Positions 7,480 to 16,715 are shown, numbered from the stretch's first letter. The stretch: DNA of 39,172 nt from Rickettsiales bacterium (GCA_002729235.1 PBTY01000034.1:29649-68820), one strand, 5' to 3'. The notes: generated by a model from the sequence alone, not told the origin. Numbers and translations are program-made.

Positions 7480-9087
7480 TCAATTCGCCGAACGGTCAAA
7501 GAGGTGTTTTGCATAATTTATATCTACCTCATCCAGATAAGGACCAATATCATTGAGCCGTTCTACGAAATCTTGATAATCTCGATTTTCAACCTTAGGA
7601 GACCATAGGATTTCAGATAGAGCGATAGCACGAGGATAGACCATGTATTCCGCATGATCACCACTCAAGATGTACTCAGTCCAGACATTACATTGAGCAC
7701 CTAATATGTGTTTAGCTTGCTCTTCACTCAATTCTGCAGGGATTGGTTCGTAGCTATATACTTTTTCTAAAGTGGTCATTTGACCTGGGAATGCCAAGGG
7801 TTCGCCTTCTGGTCCAGCCTGGTAATAATCGAAATAACACCAACCTGTAGGAGTCATGATCACATCATGGTCTAGCTTAGCGGCTTCTATACCACCAGCT
7901 TCTCCACGCCAGCTCATTACCACAGCATTTTGAGCTAGTCCTCCTTCCAATATTTCATCCCATCCTATAATGGTCTTTCCCTTAGAATTAAGATATTTCT
8001 CCATTCTCTGTACAAAATAGGATTGTAGCTCATGTTCATCAGCCAGGTTTTCGTCTTTAATTCTCTTTTGGCAATGTGGGCATGCTTTCCATCGATCCTT
8101 CGGCGCTTCATCACCACCAACGTGCACGTATTTTCCAGGGAATAGAGGGATAATTTCATCAAAAACGTCTTGTAAAAACTCGAAGGTCGTCTCTTTACCA
8201 GCACAATAGATGTCAGGAAAGACACCCCAGGTTGTAGCGGTAGCGTAAGGTCCTCCGGTGCATCCTAAATGCGGATATGCTGTGAGGGCTGCAAGAGAAT
8301 GACCTGGAAGTTCGATCTCAGGAATGATAGTTACTTGTCTGGCCGCTGCATAGGCAACAATCTCTTTAACTTCTTCTTGTTTGTAATATCCGCCATATCT
8401 TTTTCCATCAAATTTCTCTCCTTCACGATCGTGAGAAGAAGCATGACCTACTACAGTTTCGTCTCGATATGCCCCTTTCACCATCAATTCAGGGTATTTC
8501 TTGATTTCAATACGCCAGCCTTGATCTTCTGTAAGGTGCCAATGGAATGTATTGAATTTGAACCGAGACATCAGGTCGATGTATTTCTTGATGAACTCAA
8601 CCGTAAACAAATGTCTACATACATCCAGGTGCATTCCCCTGTATTGGAATCTTGGTGCATCCTCGATAGATAGCTGGGGTAATGCCTCATGATTATTGGA
8701 TATGATTTGAATGAGTGATTGAATGCCATAGAAAAGACCAGATGTTCCTTCAGAATTTATAGATACTCCTTCGTCAGAAATGTTAAGCTTGTATGCTTCC
8801 GAATCAGTGTTACTGTCCAGATTCAGCTGAATAGACCCATCTTCATCTACAATTTTATTTGAAATTTGAATACCTGTGAGATAAGTTGACAGCAATTCTG
8901 CAATGCCATTAGATTCACTACTGTTGGCAGATATGGTCACCGTTTCGCTAAACTCGAAAGTACCTGGAAGCATTTTAACTGACTGTGGTTTTGGTAGAAT
9001 GGTAGGGACAGGCTGAATCTCTACATTTTTTGGGGCAGAACATGCAATTAACGCTGCTGCAAGTATCAGAATTGATAGGTTTTTCAT
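7480..9087 (-). CDS. Beta-N-acetylhexosaminidase, GH20, lipoprotein
   Basis: The start at 9087 gives 535 residues with a clean lipoprotein signal (MKNLSILILAAALIAC, Cys16); the frame is open 18 codons further but the upstream residues have no signal character. An N-terminal GH20b domain (about 25-140, PVPTILPKPQSVKMLPG) precedes the GH20 barrel: YRGMHLDVCRH at about 149, FHWHLTEDQGWRIEI at about 181, and the catalytic Asp-Glu pair in HVGGDEAPK (Asp326, Glu327). Tryptophans that line the sugar site follow (GWDEILEGG, MSWRGE, CNVWTEY). The enzyme removes terminal GlcNAc or GalNAc, likely from chitin or peptidoglycan fragments or glycoconjugates, at the cell surface or in the periplasm. It is monocistronic in appearance; a -7-like TAGTTTTA lies about 25 bases upstream. 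Confidence 0.95.
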   Translation of the reverse strand: MKNLSILILAAALIACSAPKNVEIQPVPTILPKPQSVKMLPGTFEFSETVTISANSSESNGIAELLSTYLTGIQISNKIVDEDGSIQLNLDSNTDSEAYKLNISDEGVSINSEGTSGLFYGIQSLIQIISNNHEALPQLSIEDAPRFQYRGMHLDVCRHLFTVEFIKKYIDLMSRFKFNTFHWHLTEDQGWRIEIKKYPELMVKGAYRDETVVGHASSHDREGEKFDGKRYGGYYKQEEVKEIVAYAAARQVTIIPEIELPGHSLAALTAYPHLGCTGGPYATATTWGVFPDIYCAGKETTFEFLQDVFDEIIPLFPGKYVHVGGDEAPKDRWKACPHCQKRIKDENLADEHELQSYFVQRMEKYLNSKGKTIIGWDEILEGGLAQNAVVMSWRGEAGGIEAAKLDHDVIMTPTGWCYFDYYQAGPEGEPLAFPGQMTTLEKVYSYEPIPAELSEEQAKHILGAQCNVWTEYILSGDHAEYMVYPRAIALSEILWSPKVENRDYQDFVERLNDIGPYLDEVDINYAKHLFDRSAN

Positions 9088-9305
9088 CACTTTTAGTTTA
9101 GGTCTGAGCACTAAAACTAGGTAATCACTCCTGAAAATCATTCAAGATTTTGAAGTAATTGTCTACTGTACAATTATCGTTAAATAGGATGGTTTGCGGT
9201 TTGTAGAAACATTCATGCGGCTTAGCTATTCTCCGATGGCGTACAGCGATAGAATGGAGCTATTCACATTTTCAAATGATTTTTACTAAAGATTGTTGTA
9301 GAAGA

Positions 9306-10766
9306 TTATCTCCATCCTCCGCCAAGGCTCCTGTAAAGTTCCACATCAGCAGCAAGCAATCTCATTTTGGCACTCACCAAATTCAATTCACTATCTAAAG
9401 CTTCGCGCTGAGCAGTGATTACCTCTAAATAGTTAGCAAGGCCACTACGGAAAAGCATATTGGCATCTTTAAGTGCTCTTTGTGCGGCATCAACACGCTC
9501 CTGTGCCAGTGCATGTTCCTCTTTCAATTTATCAATTGCAAGAAGGGCGTTCGAAACCTCATTCGTGGCTTGTATGAATTTGTCTTTGAATTTGAGTTCA
9601 GCAATTTCCTTTTCTTTCAATGCGATCTCATAATTCGTTTTGAGTTTACGCTTTTGGAAAATGGGTTGATAAACCAGGCCACTGAGCAATAAAAGTCCAG
9701 AACCAGCAGGATTCAATAATTTATCTAATTGGAAGCTGTTCAAACCAAGACTTGCTCCTAAATTGATGGTAGGATAACGCATGGCATTAGCGATTCCGGC
9801 ACGCTCATAACTCTCCTGTAGTGTATACTCAGCTGCCGCTACATCTGGTCTATTTGCTAAAAGAGCGAGTGGCATACCTACAACATGTTCTTCATCTACC
9901 ATAGGTAGTTCAAGATCACTTGGGCTTATTGATTGCGCATGTCTGCCTAATAACCTGTTTAATCGGTTTTCCTGGCGGATATATTCTCGCTCTAATTGAG
10001 GAATTAGGGTTTGCGCTCTTAGTTTCTGTGAGAGTGTTTGCTTTACTGCTAAAGAGGTTACTTCACCAGCTTCAAACTGTAATTGTACAATACGTAAGGT
10101 GTTGTCATTTAAAACCAGATTGTCGTTGTAGACATCAATTTGTGCCTTTAACAATGCCAGGTAAAAGTAGGTAGAAGCAATCTCAGAAATTAGTGAGGTT
10201 TTTACTGCCTTCTGAAATTCCTGAGTTTTCATGTATTGTAATTGAGCAGCCCTTTTTTGAGCACTCAATTTCCCCCAAATGTCTAATTCCCAACTCAGGT
10301 CTAAACTCGATTCAAATTCCAAACGCTCAGTGTAAAAGGAAGTTGGTACATTGCCGTCACCATGATTTCTTCGTGCTCTATTGGATCCCCAGTTATTGTA
10401 GTTTTTTGAATAATAGTCTCTTCGATATTTGAAAGGGGAGAAGCCTACCGACGGAAAGTAGTTGGCTTTGGATTGTTTCAATCGTGCTAAGCCAATGTCT
10501 ACATATAAGTCAGCAATTTGAAGGTCAATATTATTTTGTAGTGCAGTATCAATCAATGAAATCAAGATGGAATCTCCAAAAAATGAGTCCCATGGCATCT
10601 CGGCCATAGTTGTGGTGTCATTGAGATACGCCTTTTCATAACCATAATAATTGTTTGGCGCATCTAAATCGAGTTCCTGGTAGGGTTTGGTCATTTTACA
10701 ACCAAATAATACGACCAATATGATGATTAATAAGTTTCCTATCTGCTTCATTCCCTTAATCTTCAT
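9306..10766 (-). CDS. Outer membrane factor, TolC/NodT-like efflux lipoprotein
   Basis: A 486-residue outer membrane factor with two OEP repeats. The signal peptide ends in VVLFGC, so it is lipidated like OprM and NodT. The first OEP half contains LIDTALQNNIDLQIADLYVDIGLARLKQ and the second starts near LALLANRPDVAAAEYTLQ, a hallmark of this family. Long coiled-coil helices (FKDKFIQATNEVSNALLAID and the C-terminal helix) fit the periplasmic tunnel. It forms the exit duct of the tripartite pump encoded just upstream. The first ATG (10766) overlaps the pump gene by 11 bases; an ATG five codons later (10751) would leave a four-base gap and also preserves the signal peptide, so the exact start is open. 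Confidence 0.94.
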   Translation of the reverse strand: MKIKGMKQIGNLLIIILVVLFGCKMTKPYQELDLDAPNNYYGYEKAYLNDTTTMAEMPWDSFFGDSILISLIDTALQNNIDLQIADLYVDIGLARLKQSKANYFPSVGFSPFKYRRDYYSKNYNNWGSNRARRNHGDGNVPTSFYTERLEFESSLDLSWELDIWGKLSAQKRAAQLQYMKTQEFQKAVKTSLISEIASTYFYLALLKAQIDVYNDNLVLNDNTLRIVQLQFEAGEVTSLAVKQTLSQKLRAQTLIPQLEREYIRQENRLNRLLGRHAQSISPSDLELPMVDEEHVVGMPLALLANRPDVAAAEYTLQESYERAGIANAMRYPTINLGASLGLNSFQLDKLLNPAGSGLLLLSGLVYQPIFQKRKLKTNYEIALKEKEIAELKFKDKFIQATNEVSNALLAIDKLKEEHALAQERVDAAQRALKDANMLFRSGLANYLEVITAQREALDSELNLVSAKMRLLAADVELYRSLGGGWR

Positions 10767-13700
10767 CTCCGTAATTCAAATTAAACTTTTCATCCAGAGT
10801 CTGGAAAATATATGCCAGCACCGGAATGATCAATACCCCAAGGATGATTCCAGACATCATTCCACCAGCCGTTCCAATACTTACCGATTTGTTACCCTGA
10901 GCTGACGCTCCATGTGCAAACATCAGAGGAATCAATCCTACGGTAAAGGCCAGGGAAGTCATCACAATGGACCTCAAACGCAATGCACTTGCTTCCAGTA
11001 CAGCATCAAGGACTGGTCGTCCTGCTTTCCGTTTTTGACTGGCGAATTCCACAATAAGAATGGCGTTTTTGGCGAGAAGTCCAATCAACATAATGATACC
11101 TACTTGTACATAGGTATTGTTGTCAATGCCCGCTGCTGTGATGGCGAGAAATACTCCAATAATACCAGTAGGAATAGACAATATCACGGCCCATGGTAAC
11201 CAAAAACTCTCATATTGTGCTGACAGGATGAAGTAAACCAGTACTATGCTCATAATGAAGATAATGGTACTATCTCCTCCAGAATTCTTTTCTTCCAAAC
11301 TCATGCTGGTCCATTCGTAGCTAAGGCTAGCAGGAAGTTTCGTTGATGCTTCTGTTTCGATCGCAGCCATTACATCTCCTGTACTATATCCTTTGGCTGG
11401 TGTTACATTGATTTTGGCTGCGTTGTACAGATTGTATCTGTTTACGGTCTCAGGTCCAAAATCTTGCTCCAATTTGACCAATGAATTGATTGGGACCATT
11501 TCACCTTTGTCATTTCTGACGAATATGTTGTTGAAGTCAGATGGATTTTCTCTAAACTGAATGTCTGCCTGCATGTAAACCCCATACTGTCGACTAAATC
11601 GGTTGAAATCACCAGCTTGAGTACGACCAAAATATGATTTGATGGTAAACATCATGTCTTTTACACTCACACCTAATCCCTTGGCTTTTTCATAGTCAAT
11701 GATCAGTTTGGTTTGAGGGAAATTAGGGTTGAAGGAGGTGAAGGCATTTTCAATCTCAGGCATTCGATTGAGTTGTGCAATAAATTCATTGGCTAGCTGG
11801 CCAAATTCACCCAAATCCCCATCGGCTCTGTCTTGAAGCATCAATTGCACTCCATCAAAGTTTCCAAATCCTTGCACCGTAGGTCGTGGATAGATATTGA
11901 TGCTGGCACCATCGATTAGCTGCATTTTTTCTGATAGCAGTTTTACCACCTCATTCATTTCTTGAACTTCGCCACGCTTCTTGCCGTCTTTGAGTTTAAT
12001 ATAGGCCATTCCCGAGGAAGGGCTGTTGGCATTGTCCACCACATTGAAACCAGATACGGTATTAACCATGTCCACTGCTGGTTGTCGTTGGAGAAGTGAA
12101 TCTGCTTTTCGAAGTGCCTGATTTGTTCGGTGCAACGAAGATCCTTCCGGCATTCGTAATGACATGATTAAGAAGTTGTCGTCTTCTGTAGGAATAAATC
12201 CTTGTGGGGTTCCTTTGAGCAATAGAAAGGTTGCTACAAAGATGATTGCCAGGGCAATCAAAGAAATCCATAGCTTCTTGATAGACCATCTTATTAACTC
12301 AATGTACTTGTCTGTCAATCGTTCGAAATAGCCATCAAACTTCTCTAGCCACGCTTTCCATTTTTGATTGGCTTTGTAAACAATCTCTACTTCTCCAATC
12401 ATTTGACTAAGTGTTTGCTTGCTTTTCTGTTCACGTTTTTTGAACATCAAACGGGTAAGAACCGGTCCAAGAGTTAATGCATTGACAGCTGAGATAATTA
12501 CCGCAAAAATGATTGTATAGGCAAACTCTTTGTAGAAAATCCCTACAGGCCCCTCCAGGAAACCAATTGGTAAGAATACCGCTGCAATAACCACAGTGAT
12601 AGATATAATAGCGCTGGTTATTTCACTCATTGCAGCGTTTACGGCCTCTTTTGGACTCAGTCCATGAGTCATCTTTTCATGAATGGCTTCCATCACCACT
12701 ATGGCATTGTCCACCACAATACCTATGGATAGAACGAGTGAGAACATACTCAATACGTTCATGGAAACACCAACCAGGTTCAGGAAGAAGAATGTTCCTA
12801 CCAAAGAGATTGGGATAGAAATTGCTGTAATGAACGTTATTTTGAAATTTTGAAGGAAGATGATCACCACCAGGAATACTAAAAGGAATGCTTCAATTAG
12901 GGTTTGAACCACCTGATGCATGGATTGGTCAATCTGATCCCGCACACTGTAGGTAATCTGATAGCCCATTCCTTCAGGAAAGAGTTTCGCTTGCTCTTCA
13001 AGGATTTCACGTACTTTCTTATCAATCTCCACGGCATTGGCACCACTCAGCTGAACAATGTCAATTGTCACAGCGGGTTTGCCATCCAGTCTGTTTTCAC
13101 TAGTGTAGTTGGAGGCACCAAATTCGATTCTCGCAATATCTCTTAGATGGAGTAGGGAACCTTCATTGTCTGTTTTGATTACCAGTTTGCCATATTCCTC
13201 TTCTTCATCAAAACGACCTTCGTGCTTGATGACGATCTCAAATAGCTCGTCTGAGTTTTCACCAAATTTTCCAGGTGCAGCTTCGAAGTTCTGATCCAGT
13301 ATTTGATTGTAAACATCACGTGGAGTGAGCTTGTATAAGGCTAATTTATTGGGATCCAGCCAGATACGCATAGCATAATCTCTTGCGCGTAGGATGGAGG
13401 CTTCTGCTAATCCTTCAATTCGTTTCAGCTCACGACGTATGTTGATTCTCGTGTAGGCATTTAGGAATGTCTCATCATAAACCCCTTTCTCACTGAAGAT
13501 ATTGATGGTCATGATACTCCCTTTCATTCGCTTCATTACCTGGATACCCGCAGCAGTTACTTCTGGAGGGATTCTTTCGGTGACACTTGAAATCCTGTTT
13601 TGTATTTCTACCGCTGCTTTGTCAGGATCGGTACCTGGTTTGAAGTAGACCGTGACTCGTCCACGTCCAGAGTTGGTAGCAGTGGAGTTGGCATAAGTCA

Positions 13701-13923
13701 TATTTGCCGTACCATTAATAGCTTCCTCGATAGGTAGAAGTACTGATTTGGCCACGGTCTCGGCATTACCACCGGGATAGTAAACCTGCACACTCACACT
13801 GGGAGGAGCAATTTCAGGGAATCGTTCCACTGGAAGGGAGGTCATACTGGATACACCCGCCAACACTAAAAGGATGGAGATTACCAGAGCGAGAACCGGC
13901 CTTGAGATAATTTTTTCTAACAT
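10756..13923 (-). CDS. RND multidrug efflux pump, HAE1 (AcrB/MexB) type
   Basis: A full-length 1055-residue inner membrane pump with the AcrB layout: TM1 (residues 8-28), a large periplasmic porter loop beginning LPVERFPEIAPPSVSVQVYYPG, TM2-6 (about 340-500), a second loop (about 590-890) and TM8-12. Proton-relay positions are Asp405, Lys952 (GLLAKNAILIVEF) and Thr989 (MTSLAF). The position equivalent to AcrB Asp408 is Asn406 (IVVDNAIVV), which differs from the model pump. It exports hydrophobic drugs, dyes or detergents from the periplasm and membrane using the proton gradient. It lies between the adaptor (43 bases upstream) and the outer membrane factor (overlapping start), a complete tripartite operon. 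No regulator gene is adjacent. Confidence 0.96.
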   Translation of the reverse strand: MLEKIISRPVLALVISILLVLAGVSSMTSLPVERFPEIAPPSVSVQVYYPGGNAETVAKSVLLPIEEAINGTANMTYANSTATNSGRGRVTVYFKPGTDPDKAAVEIQNRISSVTERIPPEVTAAGIQVMKRMKGSIMTINIFSEKGVYDETFLNAYTRINIRRELKRIEGLAEASILRARDYAMRIWLDPNKLALYKLTPRDVYNQILDQNFEAAPGKFGENSDELFEIVIKHEGRFDEEEEYGKLVIKTDNEGSLLHLRDIARIEFGASNYTSENRLDGKPAVTIDIVQLSGANAVEIDKKVREILEEQAKLFPEGMGYQITYSVRDQIDQSMHQVVQTLIEAFLLVFLVVIIFLQNFKITFITAISIPISLVGTFFFLNLVGVSMNVLSMFSLVLSIGIVVDNAIVVMEAIHEKMTHGLSPKEAVNAAMSEITSAIISITVVIAAVFLPIGFLEGPVGIFYKEFAYTIIFAVIISAVNALTLGPVLTRLMFKKREQKSKQTLSQMIGEVEIVYKANQKWKAWLEKFDGYFERLTDKYIELIRWSIKKLWISLIALAIIFVATFLLLKGTPQGFIPTEDDNFLIMSLRMPEGSSLHRTNQALRKADSLLQRQPAVDMVNTVSGFNVVDNANSPSSGMAYIKLKDGKKRGEVQEMNEVVKLLSEKMQLIDGASINIYPRPTVQGFGNFDGVQLMLQDRADGDLGEFGQLANEFIAQLNRMPEIENAFTSFNPNFPQTKLIIDYEKAKGLGVSVKDMMFTIKSYFGRTQAGDFNRFSRQYGVYMQADIQFRENPSDFNNIFVRNDKGEMVPINSLVKLEQDFGPETVNRYNLYNAAKINVTPAKGYSTGDVMAAIETEASTKLPASLSYEWTSMSLEEKNSGGDSTIIFIMSIVLVYFILSAQYESFWLPWAVILSIPTGIIGVFLAITAAGIDNNTYVQVGIIMLIGLLAKNAILIVEFASQKRKAGRPVLDAVLEASALRLRSIVMTSLAFTVGLIPLMFAHGASAQGNKSVSIGTAGGMMSGIILGVLIIPVLAYIFQTLDEKFNLNYGDED

Positions 13924-13966
13924 AGTGTCATCTGATTATTTGATCAGGATTTTGAGTCAATTAGGA

Positions 13967-15109
13967 TTAATTGGTTGTCAGTAGAGATCCACTTTTGATA
14001 GGATTGATTTTAATACTATCTGTTAGTTTGTTTAGACCAGCTGTGACGATCCGATCATTCTCAGATAAGCTGTTATTCGCTATGATGTAATCTTTTCCAG
14101 AGATTCCTTCTATCTGTATTTCTTTACGTAGAGTGAGATTTCCACTATCTAGAATAAAGACAAATTTCTTATCCTGAATGGATATTGCGGCACTCTGAGG
14201 GATTAAAATCGCGTTAGGGTAGATCTGTTCCATAAGGATTTTTCCTGTGTTACCACTTCTTAGGAGAGTGTCAGGATTGTTGAATACTGCTCTTAATGTG
14301 ATGGAACCTGTACTTCTATTGATTTGTCCTGAGTTTGCATCAATTCTACCGGTATGTTCGTATTCATGTCCATCTGCAAGGATCAGTTTTACATCAGGAC
14401 TGATCTTCTTAGAGGTAGAATCATTTTTCATTCTCGAGTAGTACAGGTAGTCTGATTCACTCATCGAAAAATAGACGTAAATTTTACTCACATTGGAAAG
14501 TACTGTCAACGGATCAGAATCAGTCTTTTTAATGACATTCCCAACGGATTTGGTGAATCGACCAATGAACCCACTTACTGGAGCATTAATGGTAGTGAAG
14601 CTCAGTTTGATTTGCATGTTTGCTTCAATGGCCTGCGCTTTTTCTAGGGAAGCTTGTGCAATTTCATAATCAGCCTCTGCCGTTTTCATCTGTACTTCAG
14701 AGATTACCTCATTATCAATCAATGGTTGGAGTCTATCGAGTTCAGTCTTGGCCTTTCTCAATTTAGCGCGCTCGAGAGCCACGTTGGCTTGTGCATTTTT
14801 CAAATCCTCAATGTAGGGTTGTGCATTGATTTTGAATAGAGGTTGTCCCTTGTTGACAAAATCCCCTTCATCCACATAGATTTCTTCCAGGATTCCATCT
14901 ACCTGTGGTCGAATTTCTACGTCTTCAATGCCTTCTACTGATCCCAGATATTGGAAGGTGTTCGCGGCTACTTGTCCTGAGAGAGTTTTTACAGGAAGAG
15001 GAATGCCATTGTCTTCTTTTACCTCAGGTTTACAACCTACGATGGTTAGTAATGAAGTAAGCAAAAGGAGCAACCCTGGCGTGAGTGAGTGTGTTCGCTG
15101 GTGGTACAT
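13967..15109 (-). CDS. RND efflux periplasmic adaptor (MFP), lipoprotein
   Basis: A 380-residue membrane fusion protein with signal peptide ending TIVGC (lipidated Cys26). Order: barrel/lipoyl half (YLGSVEGIEDVEIRPQVDGI, then YVDEGDFVNKGQPLFKI), an alpha-helical hairpin (about residues 105-165, with many Ala, Glu and Lys), the returning lipoyl half (INAPVSGFIGRF), a beta-barrel domain (TVLSNVSKIYVYFSMSESDY) and a membrane-proximal domain at the C-terminus. This is the AcrA/MexA architecture, so it links the pump to the outer membrane duct. It is the first gene of the three-gene operon; the promoter should be in the 310-base gap upstream. It is complete and normal in length. Confidence 0.95.
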   Translation of the reverse strand: MYHQRTHSLTPGLLLLLTSLLTIVGCKPEVKEDNGIPLPVKTLSGQVAANTFQYLGSVEGIEDVEIRPQVDGILEEIYVDEGDFVNKGQPLFKINAQPYIEDLKNAQANVALERAKLRKAKTELDRLQPLIDNEVISEVQMKTAEADYEIAQASLEKAQAIEANMQIKLSFTTINAPVSGFIGRFTKSVGNVIKKTDSDPLTVLSNVSKIYVYFSMSESDYLYYSRMKNDSTSKKISPDVKLILADGHEYEHTGRIDANSGQINRSTGSITLRAVFNNPDTLLRSGNTGKILMEQIYPNAILIPQSAAISIQDKKFVFILDSGNLTLRKEIQIEGISGKDYIIANNSLSENDRIVTAGLNKLTDSIKINPIKSGSLLTTN

Positions 15110-15419
15110 TAGTGTTGTGAGATTTTAGGTAAACTATATTGAAGATAATAAATCGATACAATAGAATGCTGATTTATTACAATATTTTCATTATTTCGGC
15201 CGTTTGGTAAACGACGTTGTGGTCTGTGGTTTCTGTTTTTTATCATTTTGAATTGTTCATTCTCTATTTGACAAATATTTGATACCACTTCAATGCTGGA
15301 TTTTCAGATAAAAGCTTAATTCTGAGTAATGAGAACATTTTTATTCTTAATCTTTGGTATCTGTTGCTTAATTATGCAATGATTTGACCAAAGAGAATTT
15401 TGGGGTTTAATTCTAATCA
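15110..15419. promoter_or_regulatory. 310-base intergenic region upstream of the efflux operon
   Basis: No gene is supported here. Transcription of the efflux operon must start in this gap on the minus strand, but no full TTTG/TAnnTTTG pair was found. The clearest structure is a pair of overlapping inverted repeats, CGTTT-ggt-AAACG (15201-15213) and AACG-a-CGTT (15210-15218), about 100 bases before the adaptor start. They could be a regulator site. AT-rich sequence with repeated ATTTG elements lies at 15250-15280. A weak stem CCAAA/TTTGG (15388-15403) follows the beta-lactamase gene but has no T tract. Confidence 0.3.
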
Positions 15420-16160
15420 CTATTTAATCTGAAAGAGATTTGCAGTGTACTCTAAAAGCTCAGTGTCTCCTTCTTTTCCATGACCAGGAACTACCGTTCT
15501 TAAGTTAGGGTATGCATTGAGAATGTTCTGAATGGTGTTGGACCACTGTAGCGTGTCAGCATCTGCAAGGTTGCCTTTGCCTGCTTTCATAGTCTTCACT
15601 AAACAGCCTCCAAATAGTAATTCCTCAGAAGGTACATAAACAACCATATTGTCTAGAGTGTGCCCTGCACCAAAATGAGTAAACTCTATGGTTTCTGAAC
15701 CAATAGCAAACTTTTTATTTCCTTCAAACACTTGTTTAGGAACAGGAACATCACCAGCTTCTACTGCTAAATCAAATGTTTGAATGCTCGATTCTGATGC
15801 GATCATTTCATTGTGAAAAGGTGTTAAGCCTCCAAGACAATCGTAATGGAAATGAGTAGGAACTACTTTATTGATAGTAATTCCCTTGTCCTTAAAAAAA
15901 TTAAGAAGTTCTATGGATGCACTATCAGAAGCTGGAGTATCAAAAACAATCGCTTCTCCCTGCTTAGCATAGACTAATCCATTACAAGGCACTTTGCCAT
16001 AGGATTCAGTGGTCAAATAGGAGATGTGAATCCAGGAGTTCTCCGATAGTTGCTTGAGTTTTAGGTTGGCTGACTCATAGGCAAATGAGTCTTGATTTTC
16101 AGATTGAGAGCAGCTCAAACAGAGCACAATCAATAAGATCAAAGGTGATAATTTATACAT
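15420..16160 (-). CDS. Subclass B1 metallo-beta-lactamase, lipoprotein
   Basis: A 246-residue protein whose signal peptide ends LCLSC (Cys17 lipidated), so it should be membrane anchored in the envelope. All six B1 zinc ligands are present: His103, His105 and Asp107 (THFHYDCLGG), His167 (GAGHTLDN), Cys186 (FGGCLVK) and His227 (VPGHG). The cysteine in the second zinc site, the Lys189 that binds the substrate carboxylate, and the GNLADAD loop with Asn197 are characteristic of true B1 enzymes such as CfiA, NDM and BcII rather than of glyoxalase-like hydrolases. It should hydrolyse penicillins, cephalosporins and carbapenems, though activity cannot be read from sequence. It follows a GNAT gene by 24 bases and precedes the RND efflux operon by 310 bases. 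Confidence 0.92.
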   Translation of the reverse strand: MYKLSPLILLIVLCLSCSQSENQDSFAYESANLKLKQLSENSWIHISYLTTESYGKVPCNGLVYAKQGEAIVFDTPASDSASIELLNFFKDKGITINKVVPTHFHYDCLGGLTPFHNEMIASESSIQTFDLAVEAGDVPVPKQVFEGNKKFAIGSETIEFTHFGAGHTLDNMVVYVPSEELLFGGCLVKTMKAGKGNLADADTLQWSNTIQNILNAYPNLRTVVPGHGKEGDTELLEYTANLFQIK

Positions 16161-16184
16161 GTTAGCTGGTTAAAGGTCAGTAAG

Positions 16185-16676
16185 TTAGTTTTTCTTTTCC
16201 ATGAAATAATCATCCATTATATAGCCATTGCCGATATCCTGAACTATGGCTTTTGCCTTAACAAATCCCATCTTTTCATAGGCTGAAATCGAATGGATAT
16301 TGTATTTATTTACGGTAAGGGAAATGCTATTGCAGCCAAGTTCCTTTTCCCGATTTTCTATGAACTGCATGGCGGATTTGGCTAGTCCATTACCTCTGAA
16401 TTCCTTTTGAACATAAAGTTTACTTAGAAATAGAGACTCATCTTTTTTAACCACAGCAAAGTAACCTGTGGGAGCACTATTAAAAAGTAGAAGATAGTAT
16501 TCCATTCCCTCTGAGGCTTGTTTTTTCATGGCTTCCGAAGTTTGGAACTTATCCAGCATATAAGCTACTTGCTCAATGCCAATGATAGGAGTGTAATGTT
16601 CGGTCCAGATGATCGTTGCCAGATCTTCAAGCGTTTGAAAATCATCGGAAGTCTCAGCTGATTTGATTTCAATCAT
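16185..16676 (-). CDS. GNAT family N-acetyltransferase
   Basis: A 163-residue single GNAT domain. Motif A is clear: SKLYVQKEFRGNGLAKSAM with the acetyl-CoA pyrophosphate loop RGNGLA at residues 94-99, followed by motif B (ISLTVNKYNIHSISAYEKMGF), the usual Asn and Tyr positions and the C-terminal strand MDDYFMEK. The substrate is unknown; small-molecule, antibiotic or protein N-terminal acetylation are all possible. It is 24 bases upstream of the metallo-beta-lactamase on the same strand, so they are probably co-transcribed. A -7 element TATCTTTG (16702-16695) sits 19 bases before the ATG. Confidence 0.9.
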   Translation of the reverse strand: MIEIKSAETSDDFQTLEDLATIIWTEHYTPIIGIEQVAYMLDKFQTSEAMKKQASEGMEYYLLLFNSAPTGYFAVVKKDESLFLSKLYVQKEFRGNGLAKSAMQFIENREKELGCNSISLTVNKYNIHSISAYEKMGFVKAKAIVQDIGNGYIMDDYFMEKKN

Positions 16677-16694
16677 TTATTTCAGAGTTTGGCT

Positions 16695-16702
16695 CAAAGA
16701 TA
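16695..16702 (-). promoter_or_regulatory. -7 promoter element before GNAT/beta-lactamase pair
   Basis: TATCTTTG on the minus strand matches TAnnTTTG exactly and lies 19 bases before the GNAT start codon. No good TTTG is found at the -33 spacing, so this is a half match only. It lies just past the stop codon of the upstream T9SS gene. Confidence 0.35.
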
Positions 16703-16715
16703 GAGGGAAAGGAAA

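Noticed and set aside
9088-9305. Possible small gene or element between the hexosaminidase and the outer membrane factor gene
   Set aside because: Both strands are broken by stops and no strong repeat or terminator was seen; it only offers a weak -7-like TAGTTTTA for the hexosaminidase gene.
15329-15382. 17-codon hydrophobic frame on the plus strand (MRTFLFLIFGICCLIMQ)
   Set aside because: Looks like a bare signal peptide with nothing after it, has no promoter match and lies in AT-rich DNA that encodes hydrophobic residues by chance. It could be a gene remnant but nothing supports that.
15388-15403. CCAAA/TTTGG stem after the metallo-beta-lactamase gene as a terminator
   Set aside because: Five-base stem with no T tract on the minus strand; too weak to call.
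9306-16676. Efflux plus beta-lactamase region as a mobile resistance island
   Set aside because: No integrase, transposase, terminal repeats or tRNA edge is present, and base composition matches the neighbours; the cluster looks chromosomal and native.
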